Source of the DNA: Pseudanabaena sp. Chao 1811
Lineage (GTDB): Bacteria > Cyanobacteriota > Cyanobacteriia > Pseudanabaenales > Pseudanabaenaceae
NCBI RefSeq assembly: GCF_027942295.1
Contig: NZ_CP101416.1
Coordinates: 3,768,501-3,832,500 of the forward strand
Reading direction: 5' to 3'
Length of the DNA: 64,000 bases
This document shows positions 1 to 8,548 of this stretch, piece by piece (the stretch's first letter is position 1; each line of letters opens with the position of its first letter). Both the position numbers and the translations under genes were made by a program. The notes below the pieces were generated by a model. It was not told the origin of the DNA. It worked only from the letters and a program-made list of their open reading frames with translations, and did not search any database.

Positions 1-2842
1 CAAGGCGATACGTTGCCGCCGCCAGTTCTAGCTGTCCCGTTGACCCATAGCAACGTCCAAGCCTACCCAGCGTAAGACAGCGCTGATAGCTAGGAGTCGC
101 ACCTAAGCCTGCCAAAACCTCCTGAAACACCGCCTCTGCTTTGGCATAGTGTCCTGCATTAAACAACTGTTCACCGCGATTATCCCTCGTCGTAAACCAA
201 GTTGGAGAGCCAATCTCACCGCCCATGTGTTGCATCATTGCTGTCAAGTCTGCCCGATCTTGATTCAGCCCGAAGTAGTCAAGAAACTTGTTAACGTTAT
301 CCACAAAATTGACAGCAAAGTCTTCGCCTGCGGTAATGCTGCCGCGCACCGCATACAGCAAATTCGGTAGTTCCCGTTGGGCTACGGCTCTAGCAAAGAA
401 AGGATTTTCAGCATCCTCGAAATACAAATAACGTGACATTTGATAATAGCGTTGGTGATGGCGGCTGAGGAGTTGCTGTTGTTCGGGTTCAGTCAACCGT
501 GACCACATCACAGGGGCAAGCGTAGGATGAAATTTGAGAAAAGGCGCAGTCACCCCCACATGAATCAAAGATTCAGCCAGTCCCGTTGCCTCTAGCTGTG
601 TTCTGAGTGCATTCCATTCCGTTTCCGCAATTTCCGTAATCGCAAGTAGGTAAGGTTCCATCGCTCCACCCTGAAACACTCCCAACCGCTTAATCCATTC
701 CTGTGCTTGAGGATCGAGCCGACTCACCGACAGATTCAGCGAAGCCAGCAAAGGATTATTTGGAGTATCCGCCACTAACTGCGCTAACTCCCGATGCACC
801 TCTAGCGCCCTTCTTTGCTTCAGTTGCCCCGCCAACAACCCCAACGACAAAGGATGATAGTCCAGCAACTTAAACAACTCCAACAAACCCTCACGGGGCG
901 GCAAATCAAACTGTGGCTCTGGTGGCAACTTGATCAAACTTTGGAAATAGTCCAGCGCATCATCTTTCGATAAACCACCCAAAGGAGGTAAAGCAATATG
1001 CTTCAAACTCCCCTGATTGGGATAATCAGAATGCTGCAAATCCGCCGCCCTCGTCGTCAGCAACACCCGACTATTTCCCGCCTCCGACCATTCTTTTGCG
1101 ATGTCGAGCAGGGCTTGATCCCCCCTACCCCCCTTAGAAAGGGGGGCTTGATCGGAATCTTCTTCTTTGCCCCCCTTTACAAGGGGGGGTAGGGGGGATC
1201 TAATTGTCTCCAAATTATCCAAAATCACCAACACAGACTGTTCCCTCAGCGCCCTAGTCGCCGCCGCCCCATCAATCAAATTCGTATCCAACACCGTCGC
1301 CAACACACTCACCGCATAACCCACAGGATCGACACCCTGAAAATCCGCAAAACTGATAAAACACACCCGCGCAAACATACCCGTCAGCAACAGCCACCGC
1401 CCCACCTCCTCAGCCAGATAGGTTTTCCCCATCCCCCCAAACCCCGAAATCGTAATCCGCCGCGCCCCCCGCACAAACGCCCTCTCGATCGCCCACAACT
1501 CCCGCGACCTACCCCAAAAACCTGCCTCCTGAACCTCACGGAGATTGCCCTCACCCCTAGCCCCTCTCCCAGAGGTAGAGGGGGACAAGAGATCTGAATT
1601 CTCCTCTTCTCCCCTCGCCCCTTGGGAGAGGGGCTGGGGGTGAGGGTTGAATAACGCTCCATCATTCCCCACCTGATACAAAGCAGGTAAAAACCAATCC
1701 TGCACCTTCAAAACCACCCGATCCTTACCCCTTGGGCGATCACCCCGTTCTTTATTGAGATACAGATCCCGCCGCGCATTTTCCAACGCCTCACCCACAC
1801 CCTGACCCCGCAGCAAAAAGCCATAAAACTTACCAAACAACTGCCGCGCCGTCACCGCCAACACCGAATATTGCATCGCCAACACCGACGGCATCCCCGC
1901 CTGAGTCAACCGCGCCGCCACACTCCCCAAAGCATCATCACCACCGACCGCCGCCGACTGACAAGCCGACAAAATAATCGCACTCACCCTTTGCCGATTC
2001 AGCATATCCCCCAAGGTTTCCGCCGTAATCAGCGCCGATTTGCCCTCACCATCCTCAAACAACAAATAGCCCGTATTCGCCGCCGCCTTTGCATCCGCCT
2101 TAGTAGCGGCAACAGGATCGCTCAGCTTCGCCCGTTCATGCAAACTGCCATCAGGATCAAACGCCCCATGTCCATCAAAATGCACAATATCCACCGCAGG
2201 TAAGCGATCGTTCTCTAAGCGATCGATCAACTTATCCAAAGTCGCAGGACGCAAAAATTCTACGGCAACACGCTCACCCACCTCACCGATCGCCTCCAAC
2301 AATGCCAATCCTTCTGCCCTCGGATCGAGAAACCCTGCATCACTAGGACGACTGACCACCATCAACACTCGCAACTGTTCTTTCGGATTTACCCGCGCCG
2401 CACTGCGACCACCACCCACACCCGCAAACTTACGCCGAATCGCAATACGGGGATTTTCATGTAACAAATATGTCCCCCTCGGATCGCGCAACAATTCCCA
2501 AGGCAAAGACAAAATAAGCGGATGACTTGCCCCAATAGTTAAAATCTTGCCCCGTCCATCACTATCCTGAAAATCATTAAACATCCTCGCCGCAGCGCGA
2601 TCTCCAAAAATCGCCTCAAACAAAGCCTCTCCCCACTTAGGCAACTGCGCCTCAATTCTCTCCGCCTTGCGATCATCCACATCCATCATGTAATCTGCCG
2701 CATAGCTCTCCAAATACCACCGCATCTCAGCGCGATCGCCATCATTCACAGGCGCGATAAATTCCAGCGCATCCGTCTCGCGATCGTCGAACTTAATGAC
2801 AAAGCGATCGCTACTCGTAAACCGCACATTTAACTCAATCAT
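1..2842 (-). CDS. CHAT protease - STAND/NB-ARC-like NTPase - TPR protein, 3' end outside window
   Basis: No stop codon is met before the left edge; about 947 residues are visible, starting MIELNVRF. An N-terminal alpha/beta region leads into a CHAT (caspase-like) peptidase with the His motif HFDGHG near residue 220 and the Cys motif SACQS near residue 293. A P-loop NTPase follows: Walker A GFGGMGKT near 469, Walker B-like LVILDNLE near 540, then an LLTTR sensor-like motif. A helical C-terminal part begins a TPR-like repeat just before the edge. The architecture is that of STAND ATPases, which sense a signal and activate a linked effector, here a cysteine protease; target and trigger are unknown. 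It is the last visible gene of a minus-strand operon, 15 nt after a small membrane-type protein. Two in-frame repeat inserts (about residues 399-431 and 547-575) look foreign to the fold. Domain calls are firm; a role in defence or cell death is inferred. Confidence 0.85.
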   Translation of the reverse strand, partial: MIELNVRFTSSDRFVIKFDDRETDALEFIAPVNDGDRAEMRWYLESYAADYMMDVDDRKAERIEAQLPKWGEALFEAIFGDRAAARMFNDFQDSDGRGKILTIGASHPLILSLPWELLRDPRGTYLLHENPRIAIRRKFAGVGGGRSAARVNPKEQLRVLMVVSRPSDAGFLDPRAEGLALLEAIGEVGERVAVEFLRPATLDKLIDRLENDRLPAVDIVHFDGHGAFDPDGSLHERAKLSDPVAATKADAKAAANTGYLLFEDGEGKSALITAETLGDMLNRQRVSAIILSACQSAAVGGDDALGSVAARLTQAGMPSVLAMQYSVLAVTARQLFGKFYGFLLRGQGVGEALENARRDLYLNKERGDRPRGKDRVVLKVQDWFLPALYQVGNDGALFNPHPQPLSQGARGEEENSDLLSPSTSGRGARGEGNLREVQEAGFWGRSRELWAIERAFVRGARRITISGFGGMGKTYLAEEVGRWLLLTGMFARVCFISFADFQGVDPVGYAVSVLATVLDTNLIDGAAATRALREQSVLVILDNLETIRSPLPPLVKGGKEEDSDQAPLSKGGRGDQALLDIAKEWSEAGNSRVLLTTRAADLQHSDYPNQGSLKHIALPPLGGLSKDDALDYFQSLIKLPPEPQFDLPPREGLLELFKLLDYHPLSLGLLAGQLKQRRALEVHRELAQLVADTPNNPLLASLNLSVSRLDPQAQEWIKRLGVFQGGAMEPYLLAITEIAETEWNALRTQLEATGLAESLIHVGVTAPFLKFHPTLAPVMWSRLTEPEQQQLLSRHHQRYYQMSRYLYFEDAENPFFARAVAQRELPNLLYAVRGSITAGEDFAVNFVDNVNKFLDYFGLNQDRADLTAMMQHMGGEIGSPTWFTTRDNRGEQLFNAGHYAKAEAVFQEVLAGLGATPSYQRCLTLGRLGRCYGSTGQLELAAATYRL
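1117..1200. repeat. 84-bp palindromic repeat inserted in frame in the CHAT-NTPase gene
   Basis: The outer arms start GATCCCCCCTACCCCCC and are answered at 1181-1200. A nested inner pair has arms AAAGGGGGGC and GCCCCCCTTT. The length is 28 codons, so the host reading frame is kept. It encodes a Gly/Pro/Lys-rich peptide (PPLVKGG ... APLSKGG) placed directly after the Walker B strand. It differs from the other repeat at 1548-1646. Confidence 0.75.
1548..1646. repeat. 99-bp palindromic repeat (CCCTCACCCCTAGCCCCTCTCCC family) inserted in frame
   Basis: The outer arms CCCTCACCCCTAGCCCCTC and GAGGGGCTGGGGGTGAGGG bracket an inner imperfect hairpin. The length is 33 codons, so the CHAT gene stays in frame. 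The encoded peptide (PHPQPLSQG ... SGRGARGEG) lies in the linker between the CHAT and NTPase domains. A related copy sits between genes at 44970-45064, so this is a dispersed family and not a protein-specific sequence. Confidence 0.8.
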
Positions 2843-2857
2843 CAATACACCTCATCG

Positions 2858-3274
2858 TTAAGGGCGATCGCCATATTCATCACAAAATGCCTTCACGCCA
2901 ATATGCAGCACAATTACAACTACTGCTACCAAAACCGATTGTAATAAATTACCAGTTAGTCCCAATCCTGTTAAAACCACCTTAAATTTATCCATCGCCT
3001 CCTTATTATCCAAGTCACCCCACTTCTTCCATTGCTTATACAGCACCCCATCTTCCTCACAGAGATCCGCCTTTGCCGCTTTCCAAAACTTTTGCAAAAA
3101 ACTCTTCGCTGGTTCCTTAGTGGCTGTAGCGATCGCCTGATTTTGTTTGACCAATTGCGCCTCTTTGTCACCAGATTTTAGAGACGCATCACCAGACAGC
3201 GATCGCAACTCCAATAACTGAGCATCAATTTCCGCCGCTAATGCAGCAATCTCTTGATCAGAAAACATCGTCAT
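2858..3274 (-). CDS. small protein with C-terminal membrane segment, between Uma2 and CHAT genes
   Basis: I do not recognise a family. The 138-aa product has an acidic, Ala/Leu/Gln-rich helical N-terminus (residues 1-45), a charged middle with several Trp and Lys residues (FLQKFWKAAKADL, KQWKKWGDL), and a hydrophobic stretch LLQSVLVAVVVIVLHIGV at about 110-128 that could span or insert into a membrane. A GGAGG ribosome site overlaps the end of the upstream Uma2 gene and lies about 9 nt before the ATG, so translation is probably coupled. The next gene, the CHAT-NTPase, starts 15 nt downstream. This fixed place in front of a protease gene makes it a possible partner, membrane anchor or cleavage substrate. 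That is inference only. Confidence 0.75.
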   Translation of the reverse strand: MTMFSDQEIAALAAEIDAQLLELRSLSGDASLKSGDKEAQLVKQNQAIATATKEPAKSFLQKFWKAAKADLCEEDGVLYKQWKKWGDLDNKEAMDKFKVVLTGLGLTGNLLQSVLVAVVVIVLHIGVKAFCDEYGDRP

Positions 3275-3279
3275 TTGTT

Positions 3280-3858
3280 TTAGCCTCCTTGTAAAATTTG
3301 AGCAGCAGTTAACTTGAAATCAGCAAATACTGGAGAAACAATCTCGCGATCGCCTTCATATACCTGCTCCTCATAAAAACCATCCACCCATTCCAACACC
3401 GTCACCCGTCCCAGAATCGGATCAACGATCCAATATTCAGCAATACCCCTCGCTGCATACTCAGAACGCTTGTAGCGATAATCACGACTACTCTGATTGG
3501 GACTTACCACCTCAACCACTAATAACGGAGATGGCATTTCCGATAGAACCGTAGATCTGGTCGCTCCCTCCATAGCGATCGCCAAGTCCTCAGAAAATAC
3601 TACTAAGTCTGGAACACGCACCCGTGAGCCAGTAGTTACAATTTCCGTTTTCATCGACAAGCGATAGGCTGGGATACCCTGCTGCACAAAGCAAACCAAA
3701 ATAAACATCGCAATACGCCGATTAAGCTCGCTCTCAGCCGTCATTAAAATCAACTCTCCATCTTCAAACTCATACAAGGCATCAGTCCCATCGTCATAAC
3801 TCAAGAACTCTGTAAGAGTCATCGTCTGAGAAGCTGCTTTATCTAATGTGATTGCCAT
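3280..3858 (-). CDS. Uma2 family endonuclease (PD-(D/E)XK fold)
   Basis: The 192-aa size is typical of Uma2 (DUF820) proteins, which are abundant in cyanobacteria. The diagnostic elements are present: RVPDLVVFS near residue 85, then LLVVEVVSP and later KRSEYAARGIAEYWIVDP. Together these give the Asp, Glu and Lys/Tyr pattern of a restriction-like nuclease core. Cellular roles of Uma2 proteins are poorly known; nuclease activity is assigned from the fold. The gene lies 9 nt downstream of the SNF2 helicase stop and 5 nt upstream of the small membrane-type protein, inside a four-gene operon. That co-location is what makes this copy notable, since Uma2 genes are usually scattered singly, like the second copy at 45165. 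Confidence 0.9.
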   Translation of the reverse strand: MAITLDKAASQTMTLTEFLSYDDGTDALYEFEDGELILMTAESELNRRIAMFILVCFVQQGIPAYRLSMKTEIVTTGSRVRVPDLVVFSEDLAIAMEGATRSTVLSEMPSPLLVVEVVSPNQSSRDYRYKRSEYAARGIAEYWIVDPILGRVTVLEWVDGFYEEQVYEGDREIVSPVFADFKLTAAQILQGG

Positions 3859-3867
3859 AAGCGCCTT

Positions 3868-6800
3868 CTAGATCTCATTAATCAATTGTAACAACGCATC
3901 GGTGGAAACCTTGCCACTCATATCTGTACCTTCCAACAGGCTATCGGCAAGATCGCGCTTGTGATGGTGTAGATCGACGATTTTCTCCTCGATCGTTCCC
4001 TTTGCCACAAGACGATAAATTGTGACAGGGCGCTTTTGTCCGATGCGATGGGCGCGATCGCTTGCTTGATCTTCCACCGCAGGATTCCACCAAGGGTCCA
4101 TATGGATCACATAATCGGCAGCCGTGAGATTTAGCCCTGTACCACCAGCCTTGAGACTGATCAGGAACACATCACCTTCACCTGCTTGGAAAGCTTCTAC
4201 CCGTTTTTTGCGATCTTTGGCGGGAGTACTACCATCGAGGTATTGATAACTAATTTTTTGAGAATCGAGATAGTCACGGATGATATGCAGATGATCGACA
4301 AATTGGCTAAATACTAGTGCCTTATGTTTGTTATCTAGCAACTCACTGACGACTTCACCGAAAAGCTGAAGTTTAGAACTGGGTAAGGGAATATCGGGGC
4401 GTACTAGTTTGGTATTGCAGCAAGCGCGACGCAATTTCATGATTTCCGCGAGCACCTGTAAATGCTTTTGTCCTGCGTTGGCTGGGGTGTCGGCAAGTTT
4501 AGCGATCGCCTCACGACGGAGCGCTTCATAAAAGGCAAGTTCCTCTTTGCTGAGTTCCACTTGTAATGTAACTTCAGTGCGCGATGGTAACTCTTGCAAT
4601 ACTTGGTTCTTCGTGCGACGAAGAATGAAGGGCTGAATTAGCTTTTTCAATTGATTACGCGCTTCTCGATCCTGCGATCGCTCGATGGGGTTGGCATAGT
4701 TGGTATTGAAATTATCAAGGGAGCCAAGTAGTCCGGGGTTAATAAAGCGGAACAGATTCCATAACTCGCCGAGGTGATTTTCGATGGGTGTACCTGTGGT
4801 GATTAACTTGAAGCCACTTTGCAAATTCATCGCCGCTTGCGATCGCTTAGTTGCCGTATTTTTAATTGCCTGTGCTTCATCGAGAACAACGGTTTGCCAC
4901 TCTACTTTTGCTAGCATTTCACCGACTTCCTCTTGCTGCATCAAGCCATAGCTACAGATCACCATGTCAAAGGGTTGGAGATTGTCAAGCACCTTTTGGC
5001 GATCGCCTGTACCAAATACAATCACATTCAGAGTTGGCGCAAATTTGGCAGCTTCAGAAATCCAGTTCATGCAAACCGAAGTAGGCGCAACAATCAGGGT
5101 GGCTCCCTGAGGGGCGCGGGTGAGGATTAGCGCTAAAGATTGCAGGGTCTTACCTAAGCCCATATCATCAGCTAAGCAAGCACCCACACCCCAATGGGCT
5201 AATCTCGCTAACCATTGAAAACCTTCGATCTGATAATCGCGGAGATCGGCTTGCAAGGTTGATGGTAGCTGCGGCTCAAAGTTCCGCATTTCTTTGATTC
5301 TTTTAATATGGGCTTTCCAATGCTTATCGACTTTCAGATCATCAATTTCATCAACAAAATCTTCAAGGGCTAAAGCTGCTAAAGGATGGAATCTCGTGCC
5401 TTTACCATGCTTCTCCGATAGGCGACGGAACTCATCTAAGCGTTTGCGGAACTGTTGGGTTAAGGCGATAAACTGACCATCACCAATGGGAATGAAGCGG
5501 CTAGGCGTTTTGTCCAGCAATTCCAATAGGCGCTGCATATCAATCACTTGGTCATCACCGAGGCGTAACTCCCCTTCGGCAGCAAACCAATCACGGCTTT
5601 GATTGATCGACATACGGAAATCGCCAAAACCAGCACGATGACTGATTCGCATCTTTTCGCCTTCTGGCCATTCCAAAACAATGCGATCGCCTAAGGCTTG
5701 CAATTCTAGTAGGAGTTCCAAGCAAAACTCAGGATCATCAATGACCCATTCACTTTCCTCTTCTTCAAAATTGCTGAGGGTGGGACAAGCAGCGATCGCT
5801 TCATTGGCAAGTTTTTTCTCTTCTTTTAAATTCCTTGTCGCTTGCAAACGTTTACCATCGATTTCGGCAAGTACGGTTGCACCACCAGTCCCCGGACGAT
5901 AATAAGAGCCAGCATTAGCAAAGGGACGCGCAAGGATGGCAATTTTTAGACCATCCCCTGAGGGCAAAATATGCACATGGGGCTTGCTGTCCGATGGCAC
6001 TTCCTCCGCATCACTCACGCCACCGCCGATATCAGAATGTACCGTCACAATTGAAGAGATCGAATGAATCGCTTCGAGAACTTTATCTTTCGCGGCAACA
6101 GGAATTTCAAGACGATTTTTGCGCCCAATAATTTCGGTGATCCGCCGATGGGATTCATTCACCTGTGTAACTTTGAGGCGAGTAGGGCTTTCTTTGGTGA
6201 CAACAAAACTCTGACCATCCTTTAACTCTGGCGAAAACTCTAAAAATAGGCGATCGCCTTTTCCCGCCTTGACCAATAGTTCTGGTTCACCCTTGACGAT
6301 ATCTACACGAGTTGTGGGCGAGTCTTCCCAAAACACAAGCGGATGTCCAATTAAAGCGCAGATTGTCTCTTCATCAAATTCATATTGCGACTGTCCATAA
6401 TAGCCATAGGAGGAATAGGCTTGGATATGGGAACAGGCAATAATATCCTGTGGTGTTAGATAGGGAAACTCATGGCTATTTTCTTTGAGGCGTTTGAGAG
6501 CAATATTCCGTCCCGTGCTCCAGACTCCTTTAGCATTAATCTTCTGTTCCTTCGGCTGTACGGTATAGCCCCCCTTCACAAAGCTAATTAGCCATACTAG
6601 ACGCTGGGGTGAATTATTGGCTGCCTTGCTTGTCTCCTGTGGCGATTTGGTGAGATTGAGCAACGCATTAAGGCTCAGTTCCCAAGTTTCCCTTGGACGG
6701 ATGAGGTTGACAATTGTAGGGATTTGAGTCTCTTGGCGTAACTTTTGAGCGTGTTTTTGATGGATGGAATTAGGGGACAGTTCTCCTAAAAGTTCAGCAG

Positions 6801-8085
6801 TTTCCATTGAGAGCCAATGGTAGCCAGCGGTTACTGATTGTTTGAGTAATGGTTGTAGAACCCTTGATAAATCCACTCGCGCTTTTTCAGGGTTGACCCA
6901 ATAGAGACAAAGCGCACTAAAAAACACTTCTAAGCAATGGCTTTGGGTATGATCATGGAGATATTCATTACTGAGTAGATCCTTTTGAGGAATATCCCCC
7001 AATTGAAACTTCAAAACCCTTTGCAGTCTGCTATAGGTGATTTGCAACCAATGGTGAGTTTGCTTCACCATCAGTGCGGCATAACCTTCAGCTTCACGCA
7101 TACTCTCGGCTGTTCCCTCCTGAATCAGCGCTAGGATAAAAAACAATCCCGGTTCACCACTGAAATAGATTTGACGTTTACCTGTAGCTTTTCGGATCGA
7201 TTTGAGGGATAGGCGAAATTGTGTAATTGCTAAAGCGCGATCGCCTTTCAGAAAATGTAGCCAAGAGAGTAAGGCATTACCTGCCTCTTTGTAGTCACTG
7301 GACAGGCGATCATAGGCAGCTTGAGCAGTTTTTAAATCCGCACGCAATAGGCTTTGTTCGATTAATACCAATAGCAAGGGATCAGTGCAGCGATCGCTAT
7401 TTTCTTGAAAACTTCTTTGCAATAGGGCTAAAGCTTGATCGGTATTTTTTAACTTAAGCATTCCATTGCTAAGAATGGTGCTTAAGCCGACCTCATAAAA
7501 TGTTGAATCTAGGGTTTGAAACCAGTCTGGATCAAAAGGATTATTACAGATTTGAAATAGAATTGCATCTAAGGTGATTTTCTGTTGAGAATAGCCAAAT
7601 CGGTAGAAATCATCAAATTGCTTAGCAACAAAATCCACATCCTGCCGATAAATCCCAATCCTGACTTCGCGAACAAACTGTGATTCACTCCTGAAAGTAC
7701 GTGAACCTATCTTGCCGTAGGATGGTACTGGTATTTTTGCTTCGATGACTTCGACAATTTCTTCAAACTTTCCTTTCTGAATGGCATCGCGGACAGCAAT
7801 ATCAACCAACAACGAATTACATTGCACACCTTGAGAACGATCTTGATTGAGTAGATTTAACTTTAAGAGGCGATCAATATATGTTTTTAAAGCAATGGGC
7901 GATAGAGGCTTATCCTTATCCTTAACTCCAAAATAGATCAGGCAGTCTAGAATGACAGTACGATTCAGTGGTTCATAGGCGATCGCACAAGTGCGGATGA
8001 TCTGTTGCTCTAACGCTGACAATTTATGATAGAGAGATGTTAAGGTCTCGTAGAGTTTGGCAGAATCAACTTGGAAATCAGGCAT
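3868..8085 (-). CDS. SNF2-family DEAD/DEAH-type helicase with long helical N-terminal region
   Basis: The product is 1405 aa. The C-terminal ~470 residues form a complete SNF2 ATPase: Walker A ADDMGLGKT near 975, DEAQ box VVLDEAQAIKN near 1068, and motif VI DRAHRIGQKRP near 1347 followed by IYRLVAKGTIEEKI. The N-terminal ~900 residues start with a winged-helix-like segment, continue as helical repeat-like sequence, and then a beta-rich region; I see no SWIM zinc motif. SNF2 proteins translocate on double-stranded DNA and remodel bound proteins; in bacteria they include HepA/RapA and helicases of several defence systems. It is the first gene of the operon with Uma2, the small protein and CHAT-NTPase, with gaps of 9, 5 and 15 nt. 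HIP1 sites occur within it, so it is not a very recent arrival. Confidence 0.92.
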   Translation of the reverse strand: MPDFQVDSAKLYETLTSLYHKLSALEQQIIRTCAIAYEPLNRTVILDCLIYFGVKDKDKPLSPIALKTYIDRLLKLNLLNQDRSQGVQCNSLLVDIAVRDAIQKGKFEEIVEVIEAKIPVPSYGKIGSRTFRSESQFVREVRIGIYRQDVDFVAKQFDDFYRFGYSQQKITLDAILFQICNNPFDPDWFQTLDSTFYEVGLSTILSNGMLKLKNTDQALALLQRSFQENSDRCTDPLLLVLIEQSLLRADLKTAQAAYDRLSSDYKEAGNALLSWLHFLKGDRALAITQFRLSLKSIRKATGKRQIYFSGEPGLFFILALIQEGTAESMREAEGYAALMVKQTHHWLQITYSRLQRVLKFQLGDIPQKDLLSNEYLHDHTQSHCLEVFFSALCLYWVNPEKARVDLSRVLQPLLKQSVTAGYHWLSMETAELLGELSPNSIHQKHAQKLRQETQIPTIVNLIRPRETWELSLNALLNLTKSPQETSKAANNSPQRLVWLISFVKGGYTVQPKEQKINAKGVWSTGRNIALKRLKENSHEFPYLTPQDIIACSHIQAYSSYGYYGQSQYEFDEETICALIGHPLVFWEDSPTTRVDIVKGEPELLVKAGKGDRLFLEFSPELKDGQSFVVTKESPTRLKVTQVNESHRRITEIIGRKNRLEIPVAAKDKVLEAIHSISSIVTVHSDIGGGVSDAEEVPSDSKPHVHILPSGDGLKIAILARPFANAGSYYRPGTGGATVLAEIDGKRLQATRNLKEEKKLANEAIAACPTLSNFEEEESEWVIDDPEFCLELLLELQALGDRIVLEWPEGEKMRISHRAGFGDFRMSINQSRDWFAAEGELRLGDDQVIDMQRLLELLDKTPSRFIPIGDGQFIALTQQFRKRLDEFRRLSEKHGKGTRFHPLAALALEDFVDEIDDLKVDKHWKAHIKRIKEMRNFEPQLPSTLQADLRDYQIEGFQWLARLAHWGVGACLADDMGLGKTLQSLALILTRAPQGATLIVAPTSVCMNWISEAAKFAPTLNVIVFGTGDRQKVLDNLQPFDMVICSYGLMQQEEVGEMLAKVEWQTVVLDEAQAIKNTATKRSQAAMNLQSGFKLITTGTPIENHLGELWNLFRFINPGLLGSLDNFNTNYANPIERSQDREARNQLKKLIQPFILRRTKNQVLQELPSRTEVTLQVELSKEELAFYEALRREAIAKLADTPANAGQKHLQVLAEIMKLRRACCNTKLVRPDIPLPSSKLQLFGEVVSELLDNKHKALVFSQFVDHLHIIRDYLDSQKISYQYLDGSTPAKDRKKRVEAFQAGEGDVFLISLKAGGTGLNLTAADYVIHMDPWWNPAVEDQASDRAHRIGQKRPVTIYRLVAKGTIEEKIVDLHHHKRDLADSLLEGTDMSGKVSTDALLQLINEI

Positions 8086-8416
8086 ATCTAAAAGTTTGTA
8101 TTGTGATTAGAGAAAGTTGCGATCATTAATTCTTGGAGATAGATGGAGATAGATACTTAGGATATCCTGTGGTTATTTTTAGTTCATAGTGACTCAATTA
8201 GTTATGGTGCTTTTTATATTACGAAATATTAACAGCAACAAATATCTAGATTTCATCATAGTTCAAGATAGTTCAAGGTTTGGCAAGCTGATTTAAGTAT
8301 TTTCCTGTAAGAGCGCACAGTCAAATAAGAAACTGATGTTTGGTGGCGTGGCGAAAACAAAAAATCTGGTTCTTGATTAAATCTAGGTTCTAGAGATTAT
8401 TGAAGCTTGAAGTGTT

Positions 8417-8488
8417 TTTGGAAGCACTACTTCGTCAAGGTTTCAAAAATTTCTCTGGTTTTTAATTCAGCGTAACGCGCTGTAGTGT
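8417..8488. repeat. degenerate B-family hairpin element
   Basis: The right part, TTTCAAAAATTTCTCTGG followed by TTTTTAATTCAGCG and CGCGCTGTA, matches the right half of the better preserved copies at 38000-38083 and 53636-53713. The left arm is eroded and no longer pairs well. Confidence 0.5.
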
Positions 8489-8503
8489 CTATTTAATGCG
8501 TAC

Positions 8504-8521
8504 AATACTAGATCTAGTATT
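8504..8521. promoter_or_regulatory. 18-bp perfect palindrome upstream of the class V aminotransferase
   Basis: AATACTAGATCTAGTATT is a perfect dyad ending 27 nt before the ATG at 8549. The position suits an operator or a 5'-leader structure. No regulator is identified. Confidence 0.4.
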
Positions 8522-8548
8522 TAACCAAGCATTACAAGATTTCGACTC

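Larger units (their letters stand above)
8086..8548. other. divergent intergenic region with repeat remnant and operator-like palindrome
   Basis: This 463-bp gap separates the minus-strand SNF2 operon from the plus-strand aminotransferase and must hold both promoters. It contains a decayed B-type repeat (about 8417-8488) and an 18-bp palindrome (8504-8521). No RNA gene or ORF is evident. Confidence 0.6.

Noticed and set aside
149-2203. Several plus-strand and short minus-strand ORFs across the CHAT-NTPase gene
   Set aside because: They lie opposite or out of frame with a continuous coding frame that has clear CHAT and NTPase motifs; their His/Arg/Pro-rich composition is typical of antisense shadows.
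2858-3274. Identification of the small operon protein as a bacterial gasdermin
   Set aside because: It is about half the usual size and shows one hydrophobic segment without the gasdermin fold pattern; only the genomic context is reminiscent.
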